NCBI RefSeq assembly: GCF_035994185.1
Contig: NZ_CP108538.1
Span: 1,426,001-1,490,000, forward strand
Source: Streptomyces sp. NBC_01217
GTDB taxonomy: Bacteria > Actinomycetota > Actinomycetes > Streptomycetales > Streptomycetaceae
Direction: 5' to 3'
Length of the DNA stretch: 64,000 nucleotides
The notes below the pieces were generated by a model. That model worked only from the letters and a program-made list of their open reading frames with translations, did no database searches and had not been told where the DNA came from. This document shows, piece by piece, positions 25,994-34,367 of the stretch. The first letter of the stretch is position 1, and every line of letters starts with the position of its first letter. The position numbers and the translations under genes are program-made.

Positions 25994-26677
25994 TCAGCCC
26001 AGGTCGGGGATGCGCCAGTCGATGGCCTCGTGCCCCTGCGCCGCCACCGCCTCGTTGATCTGTGTGAACGGGCGGGAGCCGAAGAACTTCTTGGCGGACA
26101 GCGGTGAGGGGTGCGCCCCCTTCACCACCACATGGCGCCCGTCGTCGATCAGCGGAAGCTTCTTCTGGGCGTAGTTGCCCCAGAGCACGAAGACCGCCGG
26201 ATCGGGCCGCGAGGCGACCGCGTGGATCACCGCGTCGGTGAACTTCTCCCAGCCCTTGCCCTTGTGCGAGTTCGCCTCGCCGGCGCGCACCGTCAGCACG
26301 GCGTTGAGCAGGAGCACGCCCTGCTCGGCCCACGGCATCAGATACCCGTTGTCCGGGACCGGCAGGCCGAGCTCCTCCTTCATCTCCTTGTAGATGTTCC
26401 GCAGGGAGGGCGGCGTCTTGACACCTGGCCGCACGGAGAAGCACAGCCCGTGTCCCTGTCCCTCTCCGTGGTACGGGTCCTGGCCGAGGACGAGGACCTT
26501 CACCTTGTCGTACGGCGTGGCCTCCAGGGCGGCGAACACCTGGTCGCGCGGCGGGTAGACCGGCCCCTTGGCCCGCTCCTCCTCGACGAACTCGGTGAGC
26601 TCCTTGAAGTAGGGCTTCTGCAGTTCTTCGCCGAGGACGCCGCGCCAGGACTCGGGCAGCAGGTCGGTGTCGGTCAC
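25994..26677 (-). CDS. ung: Uracil-DNA glycosylase (family 1)
   Basis: A 227-residue base-excision-repair enzyme that removes uracil from DNA. The water-activating loop GQDPYHGEGQGHGLCFSV (Asp67), the uracil-binding VFVLWGNYAQKK, and the leucine/serine loop HPSPLSAKKFFG are all intact. Length is normal for the bacterial family. The start is ATG 26677, and the gene seems to be monocistronic. Confidence 0.97.
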   Translation of the reverse strand: MTDTDLLPESWRGVLGEELQKPYFKELTEFVEEERAKGPVYPPRDQVFAALEATPYDKVKVLVLGQDPYHGEGQGHGLCFSVRPGVKTPPSLRNIYKEMKEELGLPVPDNGYLMPWAEQGVLLLNAVLTVRAGEANSHKGKGWEKFTDAVIHAVASRPDPAVFVLWGNYAQKKLPLIDDGRHVVVKGAHPSPLSAKKFFGSRPFTQINEAVAAQGHEAIDWRIPDLG

Positions 26678-26745
26678 GTCAACAACCTCCGGTATGCAAT
26701 CAGTTCTTCGACCGAGAACCTACCGGGGGCCACTGACAACGGGCT

Positions 26746-26761
26746 CCGGCAGCCCTGCCGG
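26746..26761 (-). terminator. Short hairpin after the oligopeptide-binding protein gene
   Basis: CCGGCA and TGCCGG pair perfectly around GCCC, directly before the stop codon of the leftward substrate-binding protein gene. It is short for a terminator, so support is moderate. Confidence 0.4.
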
Positions 26762-26764
26762 GAC

Positions 26765-28345
26765 CTACCAGCTGGCCTTGCGGTACAGCTCCCACATCTG
26801 CATGACCGTCTGCGGGTCCAGCGCGCGTTCGCCACCGCCGATGTCCTCGCCGGAGGCGACGTACAGCTTGCCCTGCCACAGCGGCAGCAGCCGCACGTCG
26901 TCGACCAGGATCTGCTGGGCCCGTTCGAACTCCTTGCTCACCGCGCCCCGGTCGCTCTCCTTGCGGGTCTGCGGCAGCAGCTGCTCGGTGATCTCGTTCT
27001 TCACGTACGGCATCCCGGTGACGGTTTCCTTGCCCACGAAGGGGGCGATGAAGTTGTCCGGGTCCGGGAAGTCGGGGAACCAGCCGCGGCCGAAGACGGG
27101 GTACTCACCCTTGGTGAAGCCCTCCTGGAACTCCTTCCAGGGCTTGCTCTTCAACGTGACCTTGAAGAGCCCGGAGGCCTCCAGCTGCCGCTTCAACTCG
27201 TCGAACTCGGGGGCCGTCGAGGAGCCGTAGCGGTCGGTCGTGAACCAGAACGTCATGGCGACGGGCTCGGTGATGCCTGCCCTGGTGAGGATCCGCTTCG
27301 CCTCGACCGGGTCCGGGTCGCCGTAGGCGTCGAAGAAGCTGGTGGTGTGTCCGGCGATGCCCTTGGGGACCATGGAGTACAGCGGCTCGGCCGTGCCCTG
27401 GTAGACCTTCGCCACCAGGGCGTCGCGGTCGACGAGCTGGGCGATGGCCCGCCTCACGGCGACGTTCCCGGCGGCCGGATCCTCGGGGTTGAAGACCAGG
27501 AAGCGGATGTCCGCGCCGACCGTCTCGAGAATCTGCAGTTCGCTCTTCTTGTCCTTGTTGTCTTCCAGACTGACGACCTCCTCGGCGGTGAGGCCGCGGT
27601 AGATCGCGTCGATCTCGTGGCTCTTCAGCGCCGTGACCAGGGGGGCCGATTCCTTGAAGTACCGGATGGTCACGGCGTCGTTCTTGCGATTGGCGAAACC
27701 CTTGTAGTTCGGATTCTCCACCAATTCGGCCCGGTCCCCCGGTTTGTACGATTCCAGGAGGTAAGGGCCGGATCCGGTGACCTTTCCGTCACCGCGGACC
27801 TTGTGCTTCGCATAGTCGCTGGGCGCCACCAGCGACATCGCCGGGGTGGCGAGGATGAACGGGAACGTGGCGTCCGGCTTGGTGAGATGGAAGACGACGA
27901 CGACGTCCCCCTTGGTCTCGACCTGGTCGAGCGAGCCGAGCAGACCGACGGGCCCACCCTTGACCTCCATCGCCATGATCCGGTCGATGGAGTACTTCAC
28001 GGCCTCGGCGTCGAGTTTGTCGCCATTGGAGAATTTCAGGCCCTCGCGGAGTTTGCACCGGTAGGCTGTGCTGGTCGTGTCGGTGAACTCGCACGATTCC
28101 GCAGCATCGGGCTCGGGGCTGGTGCTGCCGGTGGGGAAACTCACCAGCGTCTGGAAGACATTCCGCATCAGTTCCCAGGAGTTGTCCCATGCCGCCGCCG
28201 GATCGAGGGTGGATGGCTCGCTGGTCGTACCGACGACTATCTTCTGTTCCGCTTTCGAGCCGCTGTCGGAGAGAAGTCCGCAGCCTGCCAGCAGAGAAAG
28301 GGAAGCAAGGACTGCAGCGGCCTGCAGACTGGCCCGGTAGAACAC
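26765..28345 (-). CDS. ABC transporter substrate-binding lipoprotein (peptide/SBP family 5)
   Basis: A 526-residue extracellular lipoprotein with signal peptide and lipobox LLAGC (Cys22). Family 5 markers follow: VGTTSEPSTLDPAAAWDNSWELMRNVFQTLV, then YRCKLREGLKFSNGDKLDAEAVKYSIDRI and SGPYLLESYKPGDRAELVENPNYKG. It probably captures oligopeptides; no permease or ATPase gene adjoins it, so its transporter is elsewhere. The start is GTG 28345 with a GGAG site eight bases upstream. Confidence 0.92.
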   Translation of the reverse strand: MFYRASLQAAAVLASLSLLAGCGLLSDSGSKAEQKIVVGTTSEPSTLDPAAAWDNSWELMRNVFQTLVSFPTGSTSPEPDAAESCEFTDTTSTAYRCKLREGLKFSNGDKLDAEAVKYSIDRIMAMEVKGGPVGLLGSLDQVETKGDVVVVFHLTKPDATFPFILATPAMSLVAPSDYAKHKVRGDGKVTGSGPYLLESYKPGDRAELVENPNYKGFANRKNDAVTIRYFKESAPLVTALKSHEIDAIYRGLTAEEVVSLEDNKDKKSELQILETVGADIRFLVFNPEDPAAGNVAVRRAIAQLVDRDALVAKVYQGTAEPLYSMVPKGIAGHTTSFFDAYGDPDPVEAKRILTRAGITEPVAMTFWFTTDRYGSSTAPEFDELKRQLEASGLFKVTLKSKPWKEFQEGFTKGEYPVFGRGWFPDFPDPDNFIAPFVGKETVTGMPYVKNEITEQLLPQTRKESDRGAVSKEFERAQQILVDDVRLLPLWQGKLYVASGEDIGGGERALDPQTVMQMWELYRKASW

Positions 28346-28389
28346 GTGAACGCTCCTCGATCAGCCATGGGTCGGCAGACCATACCGCA

Positions 28390-28427
28390 GTGCCCCGTCA
28401 GGTCAATCCGCAGGCCCGACGGGGCAC
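28390..28427 (-). terminator. Terminator hairpin after the SDR operon
   Basis: Ten-base arms GTGCCCCGTC and GACGGGGCAC with an 18-base loop, 37 bases past the stop codon of the leftward SDR gene. Confidence 0.6.
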
Positions 28428-28463
28428 TCGAGTCAATAACGGCCAAACCCGCTCAGGCCGTTC

Positions 28464-29219
28464 TCAGCTCACGCCCGCATTCAGGAAAATTCCACCGTCG
28501 ACGACGAGAGTCTGTCCCGTGATCCAGTCGCTCTGGCTCGAAGTGAGGAACGCGGCCGCGCCGCCGATGTCCTCGGGCACCCCCAGCCGGCCGAGCGGAT
28601 ACGCCGCAGCGGCCTCCGCCTCGCGGCCCTCGTACAGCGCCTGGGCGAACTTCGTCTTCACGACCGCGGGAGCGATCGCGTTGACCCGGACGACCGGCGC
28701 GAACTCGTGCGCCAGCTGAAGGGTCAGGTTGACCATGGCGGCCTTGCTCATGCCGTACGCGCCGATGAAGGGCGAGGCGGAGACACCGGCGACCGAGGCG
28801 ATGTTGACGATCGCCCCGCCGTTCTCCTTCTGCCAGGCCTTCCAGGTCTGCTGGGCGAAACCGAGCGCCGAGATCACATTCGTCTCGTAGACCTTACGGG
28901 CGACATTGAGGTCGAGCTCCGCCATCGGGCCGAAAACCGGATTCGTTCCGGCATTGTTGACCAGGAAGTCGACGCGACCGAACGCCTCCATGGTGCGCTC
29001 GACCGCCGCCGCCTGGTGTGCCTCGTCGTGCGCCTTGCCCGCGACCCCGATGACACGGTCGGCGCCGAGCCGCTCGACCGCCTCCTTGAGGGCGTCCTCG
29101 CCGCGTCCGGTGATGCACACCCGGTCGCCGCGGGCCACGAGAGCCTCGGCGACGCCGTAGCCGATGCCCCGGCTCGCGCCCGTGATGAGCGCGACCTTAC
29201 CGCTGTCCTGCACAGTCAT
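28464..29219 (-). CDS. SDR family oxidoreductase
   Basis: A 251-residue classical short-chain dehydrogenase: cofactor motif TGASRGIG (residues 14-21), NNAG motif within DFLVNNAGTNPVF, catalytic serine in IVNIASVAGVSASPF and catalytic YxxxK in GAYGMSKAA. It follows a FabG-type reductase by only 20 bases on the same strand, so the pair is an operon, probably acting on 3-oxoacyl or related metabolites, possibly in fatty acid degradation. Confidence 0.9.
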   Translation of the reverse strand: MTVQDSGKVALITGASRGIGYGVAEALVARGDRVCITGRGEDALKEAVERLGADRVIGVAGKAHDEAHQAAAVERTMEAFGRVDFLVNNAGTNPVFGPMAELDLNVARKVYETNVISALGFAQQTWKAWQKENGGAIVNIASVAGVSASPFIGAYGMSKAAMVNLTLQLAHEFAPVVRVNAIAPAVVKTKFAQALYEGREAEAAAAYPLGRLGVPEDIGGAAAFLTSSQSDWITGQTLVVDGGIFLNAGVS

Positions 29220-29239
29220 GATGTCCGTAGCCCTTCGGG

Positions 29240-30001
29240 TCAGTTGAGCGGTCCGCCGGCGACGTACATGACCTGGCCGGAGACGAAGCCGGCCTCGTCG
29301 CCCGTGAAGAAGGCGATGGCATTGGCGATGTCCTCGGGGCGGCCGACACGCTGCACCGGGATCTGGGTGGCGGCAGCGGCCTGGAACTCCTCGAAGCCCA
29401 TGCCGACCCGGGCCGCGGTCTGCGCGGTCATCTCGGTGACGATGAAGCCGGGTGCGACGGCGTTGGCGGTGATGCCGAACTTGCCGAGCTCCTTGGCGAG
29501 GGTCTTGGTGAAGCCCTGCAGACCGGCCTTGACCGCGGAGTAGTTGGCCTGGCCGCGGTTGCCGAGCGCCGAGGAGGAGGAGAGCGAGACGATACGGCCG
29601 AACTTGGCGTCCACCATGTGCTTCTGGACGGCCTTGGCCATCAGGAACGCACCCTTGAGGTGTACGTTCATCACGGTGTCCCAGTCGGACTCGCTCATCT
29701 TGAAGAGCAGGTTGTCGCGGAGGACTCCCGCGTTGTTGACGAGGATCGTCGGGGCGCCGAGCTCGGCGGCGACCCGCGCGACCGCGGCTTCCACCTGGGC
29801 GCTGTCCGACACATCACAGCCGACGGCGAGGGCGGCGCCCCCGGCGGCGGTGATCTTCTCGACGGTGTCCTTGCAGGCCGCCTCGTCGAGGTCGAGTACG
29901 GCGACGGCGCGGCCCTCGGCCGCCAGGCGTACCGCGGTGGCGGCGCCAATGCCACGCGCCGCTCCGGTCACGATGGCGACGCGCTGCTCGGTGGTGGACA
30001 T
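29240..30001 (-). CDS. fabG: 3-oxoacyl-ACP reductase (FabG-type SDR)
   Basis: A 253-residue SDR with the fabG signatures: TGAARGIG (13-20), NNAGVLRDNLLFKMSESDWDTVMNVHLKGAFLMAKA, serine in IVSLSSSSALGNRGQANYSAVKAGL with YxxxK, and the C-terminal VAGGPLN. FabG reduces 3-oxoacyl thioesters with NADPH. First gene of a two-SDR operon; a palindrome lies about 90 bases upstream. This is likely an accessory FabG, since the core fatty acid gene cluster is not here. Confidence 0.88.
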   Translation of the reverse strand: MSTTEQRVAIVTGAARGIGAATAVRLAAEGRAVAVLDLDEAACKDTVEKITAAGGAALAVGCDVSDSAQVEAAVARVAAELGAPTILVNNAGVLRDNLLFKMSESDWDTVMNVHLKGAFLMAKAVQKHMVDAKFGRIVSLSSSSALGNRGQANYSAVKAGLQGFTKTLAKELGKFGITANAVAPGFIVTEMTAQTAARVGMGFEEFQAAAATQIPVQRVGRPEDIANAIAFFTGDEAGFVSGQVMYVAGGPLN

Positions 30002-30090
30002 GCTTGGTTCTCCTCGCCCTTGGATCGCGGCTCAGCGGACGTCGGGGGTACCCGGCACGGAACCTTCTCGTGCGCGGAGCCTTCCCGATA

Positions 30091-30108
30091 ACTGAGCAAC
30101 CGCTTAGT
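30091..30108 (-). promoter_or_regulatory. Palindromic operator candidate upstream of the SDR operon
   Basis: ACTGAGC and GCTTAGT flank AACC (six of seven arm positions complementary), an 18-bp palindrome about 90 bases before the fabG-type gene. The AGCAACCGCTTAG layout resembles operators of TetR-type regulators of acyl-CoA metabolism; no regulator gene adjoins. Confidence 0.4.
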
Positions 30109-30235
30109 ACCTTCAGCAGACGAGACGCTAGAAGCCCTGGCACCCGGTGTCAACGGCCCACGTTCGCAGGGGTGCATGTCACACCCGGCGGCGCCGCCGT
30201 CGCAGTGGCTGCGGGCGGCGCCGCGGGGCGGCTGA

Positions 30236-30619
30236 TCAGCGCACCAGCAGGTCGAGCAGTCGCTCGACCTCGGCCTCCGGGTCGGTGGTGAGGCCGCTGT
30301 GCACGGGGCTCGGCTGGATGACGGTGGAGCGCGGGGCGATCAGCCAGCGGAAGCGGCGGCCGGCGTCGTCGCTGGCCGCCTGACCCGCCTCCGTACCACC
30401 GCGGCACACGCCCTCGACGGCGTGCAGGGCGGCGCGGACACCGACCACGTCGGCGGTCGGGTCCAGGGCCTTCAGCTTGGTCTCGTCGAGATGGGTGCGG
30501 GCAGCGACGAAACCCCGGGCGTGGCAGTAGACGACCACGCCCGCGTTGAAGTACTCGCCGCGCTGAACCCGCGGCACCACGCGCAGCAGCGCGTACTCGA
30601 AGACATCGCGCTTGCTCAC
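30236..30619 (-). CDS. DUF3037 protein paired with a HipA-like kinase
   Basis: A 127-residue protein starting at GTG 30619. DVFEYALLRVVPRVQRGEYFNAGVVVYCHARGFVAARTHLDETKLKAL is the DUF3037 core, followed by FRWLIAPRSTVIQPSPVHSGLTTDPEAEVERLLDLLV. Its start codon overlaps the kinase stop codon as GTGA, so translation is coupled. DUF3037 proteins are regularly found beside HipA-like kinases, suggesting a partner or inhibitor; no biochemical function is established to my knowledge. Confidence 0.85.
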   Translation of the reverse strand: MSKRDVFEYALLRVVPRVQRGEYFNAGVVVYCHARGFVAARTHLDETKLKALDPTADVVGVRAALHAVEGVCRGGTEAGQAASDDAGRRFRWLIAPRSTVIQPSPVHSGLTTDPEAEVERLLDLLVR

Positions 30620-31473
30620 CGCTGGCCGTCCTTGTCGCTCTTCTTCTTGGTGGGATGCGGCCACGGGGCGAGGTGGTCGGTGAGCCAGCCGGGGGCCTGG
30701 GAGGGCTTGGGCGCGGTGGGGCCGTCCATCGTGATCCGCTCGTGGATGGTGGCGGCGCGCGGAAGGAGCGCCGCCACGTAGGCGCGGCGCAGCTCGTCCG
30801 TGGAGTCGAAGCCGGGCTCGTCCACCAGCCACTCGTCGGGGACGTCGGCCGCGACCTCGGTGAGCAGTTCCTCGGTGACCAGCGGGGCGAGTTCGGCGGC
30901 GGCCGCCGCGATATCCGGGGCGAACGGGGCGAGTGCGTGGTCCGAGGCGTTGTACGGCTTGGCGGCGGAGGCCCGGGCGCCGGGCCAGTTGTGGTGCCAG
31001 ATCATGGTGGCGCCGTGATCGATGAGCCACAGGTCGCCGTGCCAGATCAGCATGTTGGGATTGCGCCAGGACCGGTCGACATTGTTGATCAGCGCGTCGA
31101 ACCAGACGACCCTTCCGGCTTCCCGGGGGTCCACCTGGTAGGCGAGCGAGTCGAAGCCGATGGAGCCGGGCAGGAAGTCCATCCCGAGATTGAGCCCGCC
31201 GCTGGCCTTCAGCAGCTCCTGCACCTCCTGGTCGGGCTCGGCGAGCCCGATGACCGGGTCGAGCTGGATCTGTACGAGGTCGGGGACGCGCAGGCCGAGC
31301 CTGCGGCCGAGCTGTCCGCAGATGACCTCCGCGACCAGGGTCTTGCGGCCCTGTCCGGCGCCGGTGAATTTCATGACGTAGGTGCCGAGATCGTCGGCCT
31401 CGACGATCCCGGGCAGCGATCCGCCCTCCCGCAAGGGCGTGACGTAGCGGGTCGCTGTGACTTCGGTGAGCAT
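30616..31473 (-). CDS. HipA-like protein kinase
   Basis: A 285-residue single-domain relative of the HipA kinase. YVMKFTGAGQGRKTLVAEV (Lys35) corresponds to the ATP-binding lysine and glycine-rich loop; INNVDRSWRNPNML has the catalytic aspartate (133) and asparagine (138); WLIDHGATM supplies the metal-binding aspartate (152). All kinase residues therefore look intact. The N-terminal HipA regulatory subdomain and a HipB-type antitoxin are absent; the overlapping partner is DUF3037. It may phosphorylate a protein or small molecule. Confidence 0.8.
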   Translation of the reverse strand: MLTEVTATRYVTPLREGGSLPGIVEADDLGTYVMKFTGAGQGRKTLVAEVICGQLGRRLGLRVPDLVQIQLDPVIGLAEPDQEVQELLKASGGLNLGMDFLPGSIGFDSLAYQVDPREAGRVVWFDALINNVDRSWRNPNMLIWHGDLWLIDHGATMIWHHNWPGARASAAKPYNASDHALAPFAPDIAAAAAELAPLVTEELLTEVAADVPDEWLVDEPGFDSTDELRRAYVAALLPRAATIHERITMDGPTAPKPSQAPGWLTDHLAPWPHPTKKKSDKDGQR

Positions 31474-31539
31474 TTTCCCAGGCTATCGGCCGGGACGGCG
31501 CACGTTCCAAGGCAGGTCCGGGGAGCACCGCGAGTGCCG

Positions 31540-31831
31540 GCCGGGCGCCAATCCGGTCGCGCGGCCGAGGCGCGCATCGGCTCCGGCATGCGGTGTGCCG
31601 TCGGAGAAGGGGATGAGCGCGTCATGCCGTCCTGGTGCGGCGTAGATGACCTGCGCGTACTCGGCGGCAGGGCATCGAGGGCTTCGACCTGGCCCTTGAT
31701 CAGTCCGTACCCCTTGGCGTGTGCGTCGCGCACCGCGAGGCCGGTGCCTTCGGCCGCCACCATTCGGTGATGTAGCACTCCGTCCGCGCGATCACGGTCT
31801 GCAGGTTCTCGTCGAACCCTGGCACGGCCAC
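31540..31831 (-). pseudogene. Frameshifted and truncated catalase-family protein
   Basis: Read leftwards from GTG 31831 (good GGAGG site), the frames give VPGFDENLQTVIARTECYI, then after a shift EGTGLAVRDAHAKGYGLIKG and QVEALDALPP, then after another shift AEYAQVIYAAPGRHDALIPF and GTPHAGADARLGRATGLAPG. Together these match the N-terminal 90 residues of catalase-related haem proteins (HAKGxGLxxG, APGRHxAxxRFSxGxPHxGAD). Two frameshifts and loss of the remaining haem domain mark a dead gene. Confidence 0.7.
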
Positions 31832-32061
31832 CTCCGCGCCCGGCGTGCAAGGCACGCACGGTTCCCCCGCGTGCGCTGAACAGGCGGCGCCTCCTCTCGG
31901 CCCTCACCCGTTCGACGCCGGTGCCGCGCCCTGCGGCCGGGGCCATCCGATGATGGCCTGGGGACGAGACCTGTGCGCGGCCCTGGATGGGCCGTCGGAC
32001 CCCGCACATGGCTCCGCGGCCTCGGTTCGGCCCGATCACATCCACTCTCGCGGAGGTTGCT

Positions 32062-32739
32062 TTGGGACACGCTGTAGGCGATGTGCTGGGCCTGGCGGCC
32101 GGTGTCGCCGTCAGTCCGCTTCCCATCGTGGCGATGATCCTCATCCTGGCCACTCCCCGCGGTCATCTCAACGGAGCCCTGTTCGCCGTCGGCTGGATCC
32201 TGGGGCTGGCGGTGCTGGGCGCGATCATGCTGGCGGTCGGTGGCCCGGGCGGCGCTTCCGGCGACAAACATCCGGCCACCTGGGTGGGGGCCCTGAAGCT
32301 CGCCCTGGGTGTACTGCTGGCCCTGTTCGGAGCACGCCAGTGGCACCGACGCCCCGCCGACCCCTCTCAGGCACAGCTGCCCAAATGGATGGCCGCGATC
32401 GACCGCTTCACTCCACTCAAGATCCTCGGGCTGGGGCTGTTGCTGTCGGCGGCCAACGCCAAGAACGCGCCCCTGACCATCGCCGCCGGAGCGTCGATCA
32501 GCTCGGCCGGAATCCCCGTGCCGCAGCAGATCGGAACACTCGCCATTTTCGTCGTCATCGCCTCGGTGGGAGTGCTCGCACCGCTCGGCGTCTACCTGAT
32601 CATGGGCGAACGGGCGAAAGACGTACTCGGAAACTGGCGTGACTGGGCGGTACGGCACAATGTCGCCGTGATGGCCGTCCTCTTCTTCGTTCTCGGGCTG
32701 AAGCTGATCGGAGACGGTGTGATCGTCCTCGCCTCCTGA
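32062..32739 (+). CDS. GAP/Sap family membrane protein
   Basis: A 225-residue protein with six hydrophobic helices of the Sap (sulfolipid-1-addressing protein, PF11139) family: LGHAVGDVLGLAAGVAVSPLPIVAMILILATPRGHLNGALFAVGW at the N-terminus and LKILGLGLLLSAANAKNAPLTIAAGASI in the middle. In mycobacteria relatives assist lipid export. The start is TTG 32062 with GGAGG five bases before it; the in-frame ATG at 31987 lacks support. Confidence 0.82.
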   Translation: MGHAVGDVLGLAAGVAVSPLPIVAMILILATPRGHLNGALFAVGWILGLAVLGAIMLAVGGPGGASGDKHPATWVGALKLALGVLLALFGARQWHRRPADPSQAQLPKWMAAIDRFTPLKILGLGLLLSAANAKNAPLTIAAGASISSAGIPVPQQIGTLAIFVVIASVGVLAPLGVYLIMGERAKDVLGNWRDWAVRHNVAVMAVLFFVLGLKLIGDGVIVLAS

Positions 32740-32995
32740 GGACCCCGCGGTGATCATCGAGGGCGAGTCCCCGCGGCCCGCCGCACCGGGCGGTCCGGAT
32801 GCTCGGCAGTGACCGCACCCGGGTGCTTCCCGAGGGGCACCGCCTCGTCCGGATACACGTACGGTGACGGCACGGCCCAGCCACCCGCCCGGGGAACAGC
32901 CGGGGAGTTTCGCCACCGCTCGGTGAGTTCCGGGGCACGCCGGTAGCACCGCCGTCGGCCACCGCGCCGACCTCGCCCAGAGACGTAACAAACGC

Positions 32996-33376
32996 CTACG
33001 ATCCCAGCGCCCCAAGGACTCGGCTGCGCAGCAGCTCATACTCCTCGCGCAGCCGCACGATCTCCGCGGGCCGTTCGATCACAGCGCCGCCGACGACTAT
33101 CTCGTCGGCGGCGAACTGCTCGCGCGTGAGATCGACTTCGATCCCCATGCCCAGACGGTTCCACCAGTGGTAGTCCACTCGCTCACCGTTGACATGCACC
33201 TCGCCGCGGATCAGCTCACCCCTCAGCAGATCGTTCACCACCAGGGCGGTGACACCGCACTGGTCGCGCGCCGGATTGTCCGGGGTCCAGTTCGGTCGGT
33301 GATCCGGCGTCGCGGTGTCCGCGCCCCAACCGCCTCGAATGGCTCGCTCAAGGTCGTCGAAGGTCTTCAGTGTCAT
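32996..33376 (-). CDS. YunG family protein
   Basis: A 126-residue soluble protein starting at ATG 33376. NPARDQCGVTALVVNDLLRGELIRGEVHVNGERVDYHWWNRLGMGIEVDLTREQF matches the YunG family pattern (GQCxVTALVxxxxxGG...HYWN). Its conserved Cys, His and Asn are reminiscent of a papain-like or transglutaminase-like site, but no activity is known to me. Stands alone. Confidence 0.75.
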   Translation of the reverse strand: MTLKTFDDLERAIRGGWGADTATPDHRPNWTPDNPARDQCGVTALVVNDLLRGELIRGEVHVNGERVDYHWWNRLGMGIEVDLTREQFAADEIVVGGAVIERPAEIVRLREEYELLRSRVLGALGS

Positions 33377-33911
33377 GTCGCCCAGCTTTACAGACGCCTC
33401 TGACAATCAAGCGTCTCGCATGGTCTCCCCGCCGCACCGACCCGCTGTACACGGCGGTCGCCGCTGGTACGCCGACCGGTCGACGGCACCACGACACCCA
33501 TTGGGAGGAACGGTTTCTCGGCCACCCGGATGTACTTGGCGGAAGCAGGAGCGCTGTTCACCGCTCCTGTAGGCGGCCGGGTCGACATGCACGCTCATGC
33601 CGACGCACGGACCTGCCGATGACAATGTGGCCGTCGCCCGCATGCTGGGGTTCTCCGCCGCGCTCGCGGCAGCGGGCCGGTCACACACGGCGCCGCCGTT
33701 GTCCGGGGCCGGCCTTCCGGTCAGCCAGTGGGAGACGGTGAGCAGTCCGTTGTTGCTGGAGCGGGACTTCCACAGGAAGTCCCTGAGCCGTTGAACACCG
33801 GGGTACCCCTGCGCGTACCCCTGGACAGACACGGAAGCAGTGAACGCAGAAATCGTGAGCGCAGCAGTCGTCAGCACAGAAGTCGTGAACATCGCGGAAG
33901 GAAGAGCCAGC
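33377..33911. other. 535-bp gap without a recognised gene
   Basis: Frames on both strands are short and have no family similarity. Directional repeats lie at 33831-33890 just before the Rieske gene (separate entry). The rest may hold decayed coding sequence; I see no promoter motif I would defend. Confidence 0.4.
33831..33890 (+). repeat. Four tandem 15-bp imperfect repeats
   Basis: Consecutive units ACGGAAGCAGTGAAC, GCAGAAATCGTGAGC, GCAGCAGTCGTCAGC and ACAGAAGTCGTGAAC share a consensus near RCAGAAGTCGTGARC. They end 21 bases before the Rieske protein start. They could be binding sites spaced 1.5 helical turns apart, or an upstream-start extension coding a five-residue repeat. Confidence 0.65.
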
Positions 33912-34367
33912 ATGAGCGCATCGCAGGAGCACGAGGTCCGTCCCGGGCGTCGGACCGTCGTGGCAGCGGTCGGAGCCGTCTCGGTGGCCGCCGTACTCAC
34001 CGCGTGCGGCGCCCAGAAGGAGTCGGGCGGTTCGGATGCGGTCAAGCCGGCCGATGACGGATCGGACGGCGGCGGAGGGAAGGCGCTGGCGAAGACCGCC
34101 GACATCCCTGAGGGCGGTGGAACGATCTTCGGCGACCAGGGTGTCGTGGTGACGCAGCCCAAGGCCGGCGAGTTCAAGGCGTTCTCGTCGAAGTGCACCC
34201 ACCAGGGATGCGCGGTGTCGAGCGTGTCGGACGGCACCATCAACTGCCCGTGCCATGGCAGCAAGTTCGACCTCGCGACGGGCGAAGTGGCCGCCGGTCC
34301 GGCGACCCAGCCGCTGCCCGCCCAGCCGATCACGGTCGAGGGCGACTCGATCACGCTCGCGTCCTAG
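33912..34367 (+). CDS. Rieske [2Fe-2S] lipoprotein
   Basis: A 151-residue exported protein: signal region [20 protein letters not shown] with lipobox LTAC, a Gly/Ser/Asp-rich linker, then a Rieske domain. The cluster ligands are in KCTHQGC and [15 protein letters not shown] (two Cys, two His), binding a [2Fe-2S] centre. It may pass electrons at the membrane surface; no redox partner adjoins. The start is ATG 33912 with AAGGAAGAG. Its 3' end overlaps the convergent hydrolase gene by 17 bp. Confidence 0.9.
   Translation: MSASQEHEVRPGRRTVVAAVGAVSVAAVLTACGAQKESGGSDAVKPADDGSDGGGGKALAKTADIPEGGGTIFGDQGVVVTQPKAGEFKAFSSKCTHQGCAVSSVSDGTINCPCHGSKFDLATGEVAAGPATQPLPAQPITVEGDSITLAS

Noticed and set aside
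30236..31528. 430-codon frame spanning DUF3037 and the kinase region
   Set aside because: Only its last 127 codons are DUF3037; the rest is a shadow of the kinase frame.
33597..33794. 65-codon frame in the gap before the Rieske gene
   Set aside because: No ribosome site, no similarity and atypical composition.
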